Positions 17,678-26,643 of a stretch of 64,000 bases of DNA are shown piece after piece. The notes under the pieces are model-generated. The model made no database searches and was not told the origin of the DNA. It saw nothing but the letters and a program-made list of their open reading frames with translations. The stretch covers positions 248,001 to 312,000 of the forward strand of contig MAAO01000004.1 in the NCBI GenBank assembly GCA_002163155.1, written 5' to 3'. A program made the position numbers and the translations under genes. Source of the stretch: Halobacteriovorax marinus (GTDB lineage: Bacteria > Bdellovibrionota > Bacteriovoracia > Bacteriovoracales > Bacteriovoracaceae). Within the stretch, counting starts at the first letter, position 1; each line of letters starts with the position of its first letter.

Positions 17678-17922
17678 TTTTTCTCTCGATTGTGAAAGTT
17701 AACTCGCTTAACCTTCTCTTACTTTACGGTAGATTAAGATTGATTCTTAAACATTGGTTAAGGATCCTCTCATTCAAGGTGTTTAGCGGCAAAATCTTAC
17801 ACAAATCTTTAAGAACGCTGAGGCCTGAATGCCAAGCAGAGTAGGCAGAAGATTCTTTCATACTTAATTAAATCAATAATTTAGGTTAGAATAAGAGCTC
17901 AATCTTAAGGAGATATTTTAGA

Positions 17923-18948
17923 ATGCCAATCGTTAAAGACTCAAGCTATAACCCACCGATATTACTACAAAATGGGCACCTACAGACACTCTACCCCTAC
18001 TTCTTCAGGAAAGTTAGGGATGTACAGTACTCTAGAAAGCGACTCTTTACTTTGGATAATGACTTTATCGATGTGGATATAAGTGATGTGGGATCTAAGA
18101 AACTTCTAATCCTATCTCACGGACTTGAGGGCTGTTCAAATACTCAGTACATTATGGGAATGACCAAACATTTTAACAATCTCGGGATTGATGCTATTTC
18201 CTGGAACATGCGAAGTTGCTCAGGTGAGTTGAATTGGACCGAAAAGTTCTACCATGCTCTAACTCTTAATGATTTAGATCTAGTAATCAACCATGCGACC
18301 TCTATCAAAGATTACGATGAAATTTATCTCTTAGGTTTTAGCTTGGGTGCTATTCTCACTTCTAACTACCTTGGAGAGAGAGGAAAAAATATTGATCCTA
18401 GGATTAAGAAAGCTGTTGTTTTCTCTGTTCCCTGTGATCTCCACTCTTCTGTTCTTGAACTTTCAAAGCCAATGAATAAAATGTACTCTGAAAATTTCTT
18501 AGCAACCATGAGAAAGAAAATCATCTTAAAACACAATACAATTGGACTTAGTAAAGTCGATATAAAACATGTTAATAAAATAAAAAGCTTTTATGAATTT
18601 GATAATAGATTCACTGCTCCTCTTCACGGCTTTAAAGACGCTGATGACTATTATACAAAAGGTAGCTGTAAGCCAAAGTTAAAGAATATTTCAATTCCAA
18701 CCTTAATGGTTAACGCTAAGAATGATCCCTTTCTCGGCAAGGACTGCTTCCCAATAGCAGAGGCACACAAGAACCCCAATTTGTTTCTTGAAATGCCAGA
18801 AACAGGTGGACACGTAGGTTTTATCAACACTCTTGGAAGTGAAATCCTCTGGTCCGAGAAAAGAGCTGAGGCATTTATTTTGGATAGTGATATAAAGAAG
18901 ATTGATGACAGAGAAATTGAAAAGCGCCAGCTATTTACTGACGCTTGA
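17923..18948 (+). CDS. YheT-family alpha/beta hydrolase
   Basis: This 341-residue protein resembles the YheT/ABHD1-3 group. It starts with YNPPILLQNGHLQTLYPYFF, the typical N-terminal cap, then LILSHGLEGCSNTQYI (oxyanion region), the nucleophile elbow GFSLGA with Ser140, a late Asp in NAKNDPFLG and His in GGHVGF. It should be a cytoplasmic esterase or lipase of unknown substrate. AAGGAG lies nine bases before the ATG. It is transcribed alone and converges on the protease gene five bases away. Confidence 0.9.
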   Translation: MPIVKDSSYNPPILLQNGHLQTLYPYFFRKVRDVQYSRKRLFTLDNDFIDVDISDVGSKKLLILSHGLEGCSNTQYIMGMTKHFNNLGIDAISWNMRSCSGELNWTEKFYHALTLNDLDLVINHATSIKDYDEIYLLGFSLGAILTSNYLGERGKNIDPRIKKAVVFSVPCDLHSSVLELSKPMNKMYSENFLATMRKKIILKHNTIGLSKVDIKHVNKIKSFYEFDNRFTAPLHGFKDADDYYTKGSCKPKLKNISIPTLMVNAKNDPFLGKDCFPIAEAHKNPNLFLEMPETGGHVGFINTLGSEILWSEKRAEAFILDSDIKKIDDREIEKRQLFTDA

Positions 18949-18953
18949 TGAAA

Positions 18954-20462
18954 TTATTTATCTAATTTTAATTGATAATTATTTGTTACACCTTTATATC
19001 CGTAAACTTTTACGTAATACGTTCCCTTTGCAAGAGTCTTAGAAATTGATTCTAAACTCTTTGAACTTTTTGAACTTGCAATTATTTTTCTACTTGAATT
19101 GATAAGTAGAATGTCCAAGTCCCCTTGCGAGTGATTAAACGAAACATTAACTTTTACTGTTGCTGTTCTTGATACAACAAATTTGAAATAATCTACATCA
19201 TTTTTATAATCAAGTGATTCAGAAAAGTCTTGGTCACCTCTTAAGTAAGTTGCTTTAGAAATAGTATTATTTGAAGTTGGAGCTGATGCAGTACTCTTCT
19301 TAACCACTACTTCTAGCGAGTAAGTATTTCTAGCACCTTTATAACCAAATACTACAAAGTAAGCAGTCTTCCCATTTGCAGTGAAAGAGAACTCTTCGTC
19401 ATTATTTGATGACTCAACCTTGTTCATAACTTTTCCACTAGCATCAACTTGATAAACATCTAAGTCTCCAGCTGAGTGAGTAAATTTTGTCTTAACTGAA
19501 ACCTTAGAACCTGTTACTGCTTTTAATGAGAAATAGTCTTTATCACTTGAACTACTTATCTTTAATCCTTTAACAGATTGAGACTTTCCACTTAACTTAT
19601 AGGCCTTACTTAAAGAATTGTTTGGCTCAGTTCTATCAGTAGATGTTCCAGGAGTTGAAGACCCTCCTCCAAATACCCCAGGAAGTCTCGACTTTATAGC
19701 TGGTACGATTTTTGACATTGGAACAGCGTAGTTCTCAAACCCTCGGCCCATTCCATTATTTCCATAACCTGCGTGGTGAAGACCAACAACTTTATGAGTT
19801 CTTGCATCGAACATTGGTGAACCTGATGATCCCCCTAATGTGTCAGCGTTGTGAGTATACTCGTCAGCAACTTCTGTAATTTTTCCTTTAGAATATTTCT
19901 TCGTCCAATCACATCCTCTTGCAGAGTAGTAATCACAGTTTTGTTGAACGATATAGATACTTGTTCCATTTCTCTTTGCAGTAGAATCTAATTTTACAAA
20001 ACCAAATTTTCTACCAGGCTTACCTGCACACTTTAAAAGTGCAAAGTCTAATTCCTTATTATTCAAAACAAATGTACTACAATCGAAAGTTTCCCATGAA
20101 GATTCAGCCATTCCTTTTAAATGTCTAAAACTCGCCTTAACTCCTTCTGCATGATCAGCTGTTGGAATACAGTGCTCATTAGTCATTAAGATATCTTCAG
20201 AAATTAAAAAACCTGTACATCTAGATCTCACTACAGGTAGCTCTATATCTGCGACAGGACTTGAGGCCTTTCTAATGGCGCTTGTTGAAGTTAAACTTGT
20301 GATTTCTCTCCAATCAACATCTCCAATAATGATTTGTGAATCAAAAAATTCATTTCCATTCATCGGAGTTTCATCTTGTTTTCCGCATGAAATAAATAAT
20401 GAACTTACTAATGTCAAAAGAAGTAGAACTGATTTTGGCTGGTAAGCTGAGGTGATCTTCAT
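18954..20462 (-). CDS. Trypsin-like serine protease lipoprotein with two PPC domains
   Basis: This 502-residue exported protease has a signal peptide ending in a lipobox (SLFISC) with Cys26. The S1 triad is visible: His97 in TNEHCIP, Asp139 in KELDFALL and Ser213 in LGGSSGSPMF. Two pre-peptidase C-terminal (PPC)-like beta domains follow at about residues 275-385 and 395-502, each with DYFxxK/DxDxY-type strands and a YGYKG motif. PPC domains often help secretion and are removed later. It has a GGGAG SD. It is probably a surface or periplasmic endopeptidase. Confidence 0.9.
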   Translation of the reverse strand: MKITSAYQPKSVLLLLTLVSSLFISCGKQDETPMNGNEFFDSQIIIGDVDWREITSLTSTSAIRKASSPVADIELPVVRSRCTGFLISEDILMTNEHCIPTADHAEGVKASFRHLKGMAESSWETFDCSTFVLNNKELDFALLKCAGKPGRKFGFVKLDSTAKRNGTSIYIVQQNCDYYSARGCDWTKKYSKGKITEVADEYTHNADTLGGSSGSPMFDARTHKVVGLHHAGYGNNGMGRGFENYAVPMSKIVPAIKSRLPGVFGGGSSTPGTSTDRTEPNNSLSKAYKLSGKSQSVKGLKISSSSDKDYFSLKAVTGSKVSVKTKFTHSAGDLDVYQVDASGKVMNKVESSNNDEEFSFTANGKTAYFVVFGYKGARNTYSLEVVVKKSTASAPTSNNTISKATYLRGDQDFSESLDYKNDVDYFKFVVSRTATVKVNVSFNHSQGDLDILLINSSRKIIASSKSSKSLESISKTLAKGTYYVKVYGYKGVTNNYQLKLDK

Positions 20463-20678
20463 AAAAGGACTCCCTTTCCTAAGTATGAAATTCCTAAAGA
20501 CGGGCCCTAGGAAAGTTGAAAAAACTATACCTATTCACTAGGCTAATGACCTTACTTTTTTACTAACATCTTCTTGCATAGAAATGACAGAGAGAAAAAC
20601 CTATTTACAGTAAGTTAGGTGTATTTCATCTTTTAGATGAAAGAAGGACAGGGCCTAAATGACACTAGACAACATACT

Positions 20679-21623
20679 TTAAGTAAATTCAATGACAGAA
20701 AGTTCTGTTCTTTTTAAAGATTGAATCTCTTTAGGTAGAACAGAAATAATAACTTCCTCTAGTGCATCGATGATTTTTTCTTTTAGAAACGTTCTACCGT
20801 AAACAATGGAGACTTCTCTTGTGGGAACCGGTTTTTCAAACTCTCTAATCATTTTCTTCTTAGTTCCACTCAAATCTATTGTGGCGAGATGTGGAAGTAG
20901 AGTGTAACCAGAGCTTTGGAGTACCAAGTTTTTTAAAGTTTCTAAATTTCCAGATTCAAAACGAAGATTTTTATAGTTACTGCCTTCAAAATTCATGGTG
21001 CATAGTCTTAAGACTTGCGCCCTAAAGCAATGTCCCTCATTAAGAAGCCAGAGGTTTTCATCAGAGAGTTCTCTCTCCTTAACTTTTTTCTTCTTATATA
21101 ATTCGTTATCTGCTGAAGCGAAAATATAAAAAGGTTCATAGAAAAGCACCCTCTCTATAAGCGCGCTTTCGTTTAAGGGAGTCACTAAGATTCCAGCATC
21201 AATTTCTTCTCTATCAAGTAACTCAATAATTTCTTCTGTTTTATATTCTTCTATAATGAATTCTACTCGCGGATACTTGTCTGCAAACTTTTTGGCGAAA
21301 AGGGGAATAATATAGGGAGCAAGTGTTGGTATAACGGCTAAGCGAAACTTTCCGGCCAGCTCACCTTTGGCATCTTCAAGTATATTAAAGATTCGATTGT
21401 ATTCCTTAATAACTATTTGCGCTTGTTTAACAACCTTTTCACCTTCATCGGTAGGTATAATGGGTGTTTTCGATCTATCAAAGAGAATAACTCCCAACTC
21501 ATCTTCTAATTTTTGCAACTGCATACTTAGTGTTGGTTGAGTCACACTGCACTCTTTAGCGGCTTTTTTAAAATGACGATGCTTATTTACGGCCACGACA
21601 TATTCGAGTTGTGTTAAAGTCAT
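20679..21623 (-). CDS. oxyR: Hydrogen-peroxide-sensing LysR regulator OxyR
   Basis: This is a 314-residue LysR-family activator. The N-terminal winged helix includes HFKKAAKECSVTQPTLSMQL. The regulatory domain contains GHCFRAQVLRLC with cysteines at residues 199 and 208, the spacing and numbering of the redox-active pair in E. coli OxyR. Oxidation to a disulfide should switch on peroxide-defence genes. None of the usual targets (katG, ahpCF, dps) is adjacent. The divergent gene is a sodium:solute symporter, with 151 bases between the starts. Confidence 0.9.
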   Translation of the reverse strand: MTLTQLEYVVAVNKHRHFKKAAKECSVTQPTLSMQLQKLEDELGVILFDRSKTPIIPTDEGEKVVKQAQIVIKEYNRIFNILEDAKGELAGKFRLAVIPTLAPYIIPLFAKKFADKYPRVEFIIEEYKTEEIIELLDREEIDAGILVTPLNESALIERVLFYEPFYIFASADNELYKKKKVKERELSDENLWLLNEGHCFRAQVLRLCTMNFEGSNYKNLRFESGNLETLKNLVLQSSGYTLLPHLATIDLSGTKKKMIREFEKPVPTREVSIVYGRTFLKEKIIDALEEVIISVLPKEIQSLKRTELSVIEFT

Positions 21624-21774
21624 ATTTTTCTCTCTCCAAAACTTGTTAATAATTCATTATAATTAAGTTAATCAAAGTGTACAATAAAGACTAAAAATTA
21701 GGGGAGCTTAGGCTGAGAGGAGTGCAAACTCGACCCTCTACTTGATTCAGGTAATGCTGACGTAAGGAAAATTC

Positions 21775-23205
21775 ATGAATAACTTCTCCCCCAAAGTAAA
21801 TCTCCTAGACCTCATAACAACTGTCGATTGGATCATTTTCGTAAGCGTTTTAGCTCTAACAGGAATCAGTGTCCTCTGGGGAGCAAGATTAAAAAAGTCG
21901 AATACTGATAAGGACACAAAAGATCTTGAGAATCTAAACTATCTAGACTTACTACTCATGGGGCGCCAGTTAACTCTTCCGCTATTTGTCGCAACACTTG
22001 TAGCGACTTGGTATGGAGGAATTTTTGGCGTCACTGAGATAGCCTTTAACCAAGGTGTTTTTAACTTTGTGACTCAAGGTGCTTTTTGGTATGTAGCTTA
22101 TATCATCTTCGCCTTCTTTATCATTGATAGAATCAAAGGTTACCAAGCAGTGACACTTCCCGATTTAATTGGAAAAATGTTTGGTCCAAAATCAGCGAAA
22201 CTCAGTGCAGTCTTTAACTTCTTCAATGTTCTACCAATTGCCTACGCCATTAGTTTAGGAATTTTTTCTCAAATGATTTTTGGTGGAGAACTCTGGCTTA
22301 ACACCGCTATTGGAGTTACTTTCGTCGTTCTCTACTCCATGTGGGGAGGATTTAGGGCCGTCGTTTTTTCAGATTTAGTTCAATTCTTTGTGATGTGTTT
22401 TGCAGTCTTTTTTATTTTAGCTCTAAGTATTTACACATTTGGAGGTATCGATTTTTTAAAGTCGAATCTCCCAGAAAGTTACTTTTCCTTAACAGGAACA
22501 GTTGGTATTGGAACAACTTTTGTATGGGGTTTTATCGCTCTATCAACCCTTGTTGACCCTAATTTCTACCAAAGATGTTTTGCTGCAACCTCCTCGGAAA
22601 CGGCTAAAAAAGGTATCCTGATCTCAACATTCATTTGGTTTTGTTTCGATATTTGCACAACCTTTGGTGCCATGTATGCCAAAGCAGTTATCCCCGAAGC
22701 GGAATCCGGACAAGCCTACCTCATCTATGCTGTGCAACTTCTTCCAAGCGGTTTAAGAGGGTTTATGCTGGCAGGAATTTTAGCAACAATTCTCTCAACT
22801 ATAGACTCATACCTATTCTTAGCAGGAACAACTCTCGCCTACGATTTAGCTCCAAAAAGATTCAAAAATAGCTCTTTTGTACATCATTTAGGAATTATTT
22901 TAGTGGGAGTCATTGCGGTTATTATGTCTCAAGTATTTGGTGGAAATATTAAATCCGTATGGAAAACACTAGGAAGCTTATCCGCTGCCTGCCTCTTATT
23001 TCCAGTACTCTTTGGATACATCTTTCCAAAAAGAATCAGCGACAAACAATTTGTCACCGTATGCCTAATGGGAGTCATAACCACCTCTTATTGGCGCAAC
23101 GCATCTCACACCGGATTCTGGGCCAATATAGACGAGCTCTACATAGGCGTAGCTACAACTGCCAGCATTCTCTTTGTCTTCTTTTTACGTACAAAAAAGA
23201 GTTAG
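21775..23205 (+). CDS. Sodium:solute symporter family protein
   Basis: This 476-residue protein has about 13 hydrophobic segments and the features of the SSS/SLC5 family. These include an early LLLMGRQLTLPLFVATLVAT, the signature-like region YSMWGGFRAVVFSDLVQFFV and the late LAGILATILSTIDSYLFLAG helix, which in this family carries sodium-coordinating Ser/Thr residues. It would couple sodium entry to uptake of a small solute such as an amino acid, sugar or organic acid; the substrate cannot be told. AAGGAAAA precedes the ATG. It is divergent from oxyR. Confidence 0.9.
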   Translation: MNNFSPKVNLLDLITTVDWIIFVSVLALTGISVLWGARLKKSNTDKDTKDLENLNYLDLLLMGRQLTLPLFVATLVATWYGGIFGVTEIAFNQGVFNFVTQGAFWYVAYIIFAFFIIDRIKGYQAVTLPDLIGKMFGPKSAKLSAVFNFFNVLPIAYAISLGIFSQMIFGGELWLNTAIGVTFVVLYSMWGGFRAVVFSDLVQFFVMCFAVFFILALSIYTFGGIDFLKSNLPESYFSLTGTVGIGTTFVWGFIALSTLVDPNFYQRCFAATSSETAKKGILISTFIWFCFDICTTFGAMYAKAVIPEAESGQAYLIYAVQLLPSGLRGFMLAGILATILSTIDSYLFLAGTTLAYDLAPKRFKNSSFVHHLGIILVGVIAVIMSQVFGGNIKSVWKTLGSLSAACLLFPVLFGYIFPKRISDKQFVTVCLMGVITTSYWRNASHTGFWANIDELYIGVATTASILFVFFLRTKKS

Positions 23206-23315
23206 AATGGAACGAAGCGAAAAGCAAAAAAAAATGTCCTGCTTTTCGTGCAATACCATATTCTTTGAATTATCCTCTATGGCTACAAATATAAGCTATA
23301 AAAAAGGATGTTTCG

Positions 23316-25610
23316 ATGACTACGAAACCAACAACAGAAGAAACAAATAAACGAGCATTAGAATATCATAACGGAGAGAGACCAGGGAAAATTGAAGTCG
23401 TTTCAACGAAACCTTGTGTTACAGCTGAAGACTTATCGCTAGCTTACACTCCAGGTGTTGCAGCCCCATGTTTAGAAATTGCAAAAGACCCAGAAAATGC
23501 ATTTAAATATACAAGCAAGGGTAACCTTGTTGGTGTGATCTCTAACGGAACAGCTGTTCTTGGATTAGGAAATATAGGAGCCCTGGCAGGTAAACCTGTT
23601 ATGGAAGGAAAAGGTGTTCTCTTTAAGCGCTTCGCTGACGTTGATGTTTTTGATATCGAAGTTAATGAAGATACAGTTGAAGGAATGGTAAGAGTTATTA
23701 GCTCTCTTGAGCCAACTTTTGGGGGAATAAACCTCGAAGATATTAAAGCGCCTGAATGTTTTGAAATAGAAAAACAACTCATTGAAAAAATGAATATTCC
23801 AGTATTCCATGATGACCAGCATGGGACAGCTATTATTGCTTCGGCAGGTTTTATTAATGCTGTTGATATAGCTGATAAGAAAATGGATAAAGTAAAAGTT
23901 GTATTCAGTGGAGCCGGTGCTGCAGCTATGGCCTGTGCAAAGTTATTTTATAAACTCGGCGTAAAACATCAAAACCTTCTTATGTGTGACTCCAAAGGTG
24001 TTATCTATAAGGGTCGTGAAAACGGAATGAACATTTACAAAGAAGAGTTTGCAGCTGAATCAGATAAGAGAACTCTTGCTGATGCACTTGTTGACGCTGA
24101 TGCCTTTATTGGTTGCTCTGCCAGAGGCGTACTTTCTGGAGAGATGGTTAAAACAATGGCTAAAGATCCAATCATCTTTGCCATGGCAAACCCTGAACCT
24201 GAAATTTATCCTCACGAAGCTCACGCAGTGAGAAGTGACGTTATCATGGCGACAGGAAGATCTGATTTTCCTAATCAAGTTAATAACGTTCTAGGTTTTC
24301 CTTTTATCTTTAGAGGCGCACTAGACGTTAGGGCCACTAAAATAAATGATGAAATGAAACTAGCTGCTGTAATGGCGCTAGCAAATCTTGCAAAAGAAGA
24401 TGTTCCTGAAGAAGTGAAGATGGCCTACGCTGGACAATCATTTACTTATGGACGCGAGTATTTAATTCCAAAACCATTTGATACAAGAGTTCTAACTAGA
24501 GTTTCTCCAGCTGTTGCCAAAGCCGCAATGGATTCAGGAGTTGCTAAGACTCCTATTAAAGATATGGCCGAATATGCTAAAGGACTTGAAGAAAGACTTG
24601 GTAGTTCTGGTAGTTTCCTAAAAAGCTTAAGAGACAGGCTCACTGCTAAAGTTTCTGAGAAAGGAAAAAAAACAAGAGTTGTCTTTGCAGAAGGAAGTAA
24701 CTCAAGAATCTTAGAAGCCGTTAATTCTCTAGCTCAAGAAGGTAGAATTGAACCTATACTTCTTGGTGACAAAGAGACTATTTTTAAAAAGATGGAAGAA
24801 CTAGGTCTAGATTCACTAAAAGAGCTCGAAATTATTCAACCATCAAAACATAAGAGATTTGAAGAGTTTTATAGAGAATATTGCTCAATGAAACAAAGAA
24901 ATGGAATCAGCATCTATCACGCTGAAGACAATATGGCGCAAGAGAATTATTTTGGCGCTATGATGGTTAGAAAAGGAATGGCAGATACATTACTGTCGGG
25001 ACCAACTCTAAGTTACCCAGAATGCTTTAAACCAGTAATAAATGTTATTGGAACGCAAGAAGGTATGAAGGCCGCTGGTGTCTATATTTTGATTTTTAAA
25101 AATAGAGTTCTCTTTCTAGCTGATACTACATCTCAAATAAATCCTAGCCCTGAAGATTTATGCGATATTGCCAAGTCTACGGCAAAATTATTTAAGCAAC
25201 TTATCAACAGAGACCCTAATATTGCTTTCCTAAGTTTTTCTAATTTTGGATCAAATAATCATGCTGAAGCCAAGAAAATGAAGAAAGCAGTAAAGCTTTG
25301 TCACGAAAGATATCCTTCACTAAATGTTGAGGGTGAAATGCAGGCAGACGTTGCTGTAAATTCTTATATTAGAGAAAAACTCTTTGGCTTCTCTGAAATG
25401 AAAGGTGCTGCTGATATACTAATTTTCCCTGATTTAAATTCAGCGAATATTAGTTACAAACTTTTACAACAATTAAGTGAAGCTGATGCTATTGGACCTA
25501 TTCTTGTAAGTATGAATGACAATGTGAATATCATTCAAAGAACAGCACCTGTGTCTGAAATTATTAACATGAGTAATATTACTGCTCTTTTAGCTGAAGA
25601 AGAAAAATAA
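23316..25610 (+). CDS. maeB: NADP-dependent malic enzyme with phosphotransacetylase-like domain (MaeB)
   Basis: This 764-residue two-domain enzyme converts malate to pyruvate and CO2 with reduction of NAD(P). The N-terminal 430 residues hold the malic enzyme: AYTPGVAAPC, DIKAPECFEIE, FHDDQHGTAI and the nucleotide-binding VFSGAGAAAMACAKL. From about residue 445 a phosphotransacetylase-like domain begins (TRVVFAEGSNSRILEAV); in MaeB enzymes it usually acts as an acetyl-CoA/effector-sensing module. Length matches E. coli MaeB. It leads an operon with ridA nine bases downstream. Confidence 0.95.
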   Translation: MTTKPTTEETNKRALEYHNGERPGKIEVVSTKPCVTAEDLSLAYTPGVAAPCLEIAKDPENAFKYTSKGNLVGVISNGTAVLGLGNIGALAGKPVMEGKGVLFKRFADVDVFDIEVNEDTVEGMVRVISSLEPTFGGINLEDIKAPECFEIEKQLIEKMNIPVFHDDQHGTAIIASAGFINAVDIADKKMDKVKVVFSGAGAAAMACAKLFYKLGVKHQNLLMCDSKGVIYKGRENGMNIYKEEFAAESDKRTLADALVDADAFIGCSARGVLSGEMVKTMAKDPIIFAMANPEPEIYPHEAHAVRSDVIMATGRSDFPNQVNNVLGFPFIFRGALDVRATKINDEMKLAAVMALANLAKEDVPEEVKMAYAGQSFTYGREYLIPKPFDTRVLTRVSPAVAKAAMDSGVAKTPIKDMAEYAKGLEERLGSSGSFLKSLRDRLTAKVSEKGKKTRVVFAEGSNSRILEAVNSLAQEGRIEPILLGDKETIFKKMEELGLDSLKELEIIQPSKHKRFEEFYREYCSMKQRNGISIYHAEDNMAQENYFGAMMVRKGMADTLLSGPTLSYPECFKPVINVIGTQEGMKAAGVYILIFKNRVLFLADTTSQINPSPEDLCDIAKSTAKLFKQLINRDPNIAFLSFSNFGSNNHAEAKKMKKAVKLCHERYPSLNVEGEMQADVAVNSYIREKLFGFSEMKGAADILIFPDLNSANISYKLLQQLSEADAIGPILVSMNDNVNIIQRTAPVSEIINMSNITALLAEEEK

Positions 25611-25619
25611 GGAAAAGTC

Positions 25620-26003
25620 ATGGCCTTTACAAAGAATATAATTTCAACAGATAAAGCACCTGCTGCAGTTGGAACTTACTCTCAAGGAGTAGAGCACAAT
25701 GGTGTTTTCTACTTCTCCGGTCAAATTGGAATTGATCCTGCAACCTCAAAGTTGCAGGAAGGTTTTCAAGATCAATTAGACCAAGTCATGAAAAATATTG
25801 ATGGTCTTCTTCAGTCACAAGGACTTGAGCGTACTAATATTATCAAAACAAGTATTTTCCTAACTGATCTAGGAAAGTTTAATCTCGTTAATAAAGCTTA
25901 TGTAAGTTACTTTGAAGAACCATACCCTGCGAGAAGTTGTGTTGAAGTTCCAAATCTACCTAAAGGTTCATTAGTTGAAATTGAAGTCCTAGCAGCGAAA
26001 TAG
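25620..26003 (+). CDS. ridA: Reactive intermediate/imine deaminase RidA
   Basis: This 127-residue member of the YjgF/YER057c/UK114 family forms cytoplasmic trimers that hydrolyse enamine/imine by-products of PLP enzymes. Typical segments are ISTDKAPAAVGTYSQGV, FYFSGQIGIDPATSKL, VIKTSIFLTDL-like IIKTSIFLTDLGKF, and the C-terminal PARSCVEVPNLPKGSLVEIE, which includes the substrate-binding Arg. It is in an operon behind maeB and one base before the next gene. Confidence 0.95.
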   Translation: MAFTKNIISTDKAPAAVGTYSQGVEHNGVFYFSGQIGIDPATSKLQEGFQDQLDQVMKNIDGLLQSQGLERTNIIKTSIFLTDLGKFNLVNKAYVSYFEEPYPARSCVEVPNLPKGSLVEIEVLAAK

Positions 26004-26004
26004 T

Positions 26005-26643
26005 ATGTTTAAGAAAAAGTATATATTCGAAACACAGAGAACAAGGTTTTTCCGCTATTTTCAAAATTGCGCTTTTATCTTTGTTGTTTCGATAATACTT
26101 TATGCCATTATTTCCTTAATTTTTATTCTTGCCGCAAGAAACTTAAATCAAGAAACTAGTCAAAAATTCTACAATCTCTCGCCAGACTTAATTGTTGTAT
26201 TCACAGGCGACTCAGGAAGAATCCCCCTCGCACTAAAGCTTGCTAAGAAGTACAAACAATCAAATGTACTTATTACTGGGGTTTACTCTAAGAACTCTGT
26301 AGACTCTCTCCTGAAGCCTTTTAAGCTTGATGGAACCCTTGACCCTAACCTATTAACGATTGATTATCTTGCTCGAAATACTGTCGAAAATGTAATCTCA
26401 ACACTTCGTCACCTTAGGGAGAAAAAGGGTAATAAGAAAATCATAGTCATCTCGCATGACTACCATGTTATGAGGATAAAACTTATCTTCAGTAAGCTTC
26501 TGGAAAAGTCTGATGATTATGAGATTAACTTCTATTCAGTCAAAACAGACTTTACGACAGCTAGGAATATTAAGATTATTGCTAAAGAGTTGTACAAGTG
26601 GATTAGAACTTATGGTTTTCTACTTCTATGGTCGCCTGAGTAA
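26005..26643 (+). CDS. DUF218/YdcF-SanA-like membrane protein
   Basis: This is a 212-residue protein with one N-terminal transmembrane helix (FIFVVSIILYAIISLIFILA). A DUF218 domain follows: LIVVFTGDSGRIPLALKLA, VLITGVYSKNSV, ARNTVENVIST and IIVISHDYHVMRIKL. SanA, the best-known member, affects envelope permeability and vancomycin resistance in E. coli; the biochemical role is unclear. It begins one base after ridA and is the third gene of that operon. Confidence 0.85.
   Translation: MFKKKYIFETQRTRFFRYFQNCAFIFVVSIILYAIISLIFILAARNLNQETSQKFYNLSPDLIVVFTGDSGRIPLALKLAKKYKQSNVLITGVYSKNSVDSLLKPFKLDGTLDPNLLTIDYLARNTVENVISTLRHLREKKGNKKIIVISHDYHVMRIKLIFSKLLEKSDDYEINFYSVKTDFTTARNIKIIAKELYKWIRTYGFLLLWSPE

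Noticed and set aside
20624-20642. Hairpin TTTCATC/GATGAAA after oxyR
   Set aside because: Short, AT-rich stem with no T run on the minus strand; not a credible terminator.
22959-23294. 111-codon ORF overlapping the end of the symporter gene
   Set aside because: Most of it is a shifted frame of the symporter gene; composition is unlike a protein and no SD is present.
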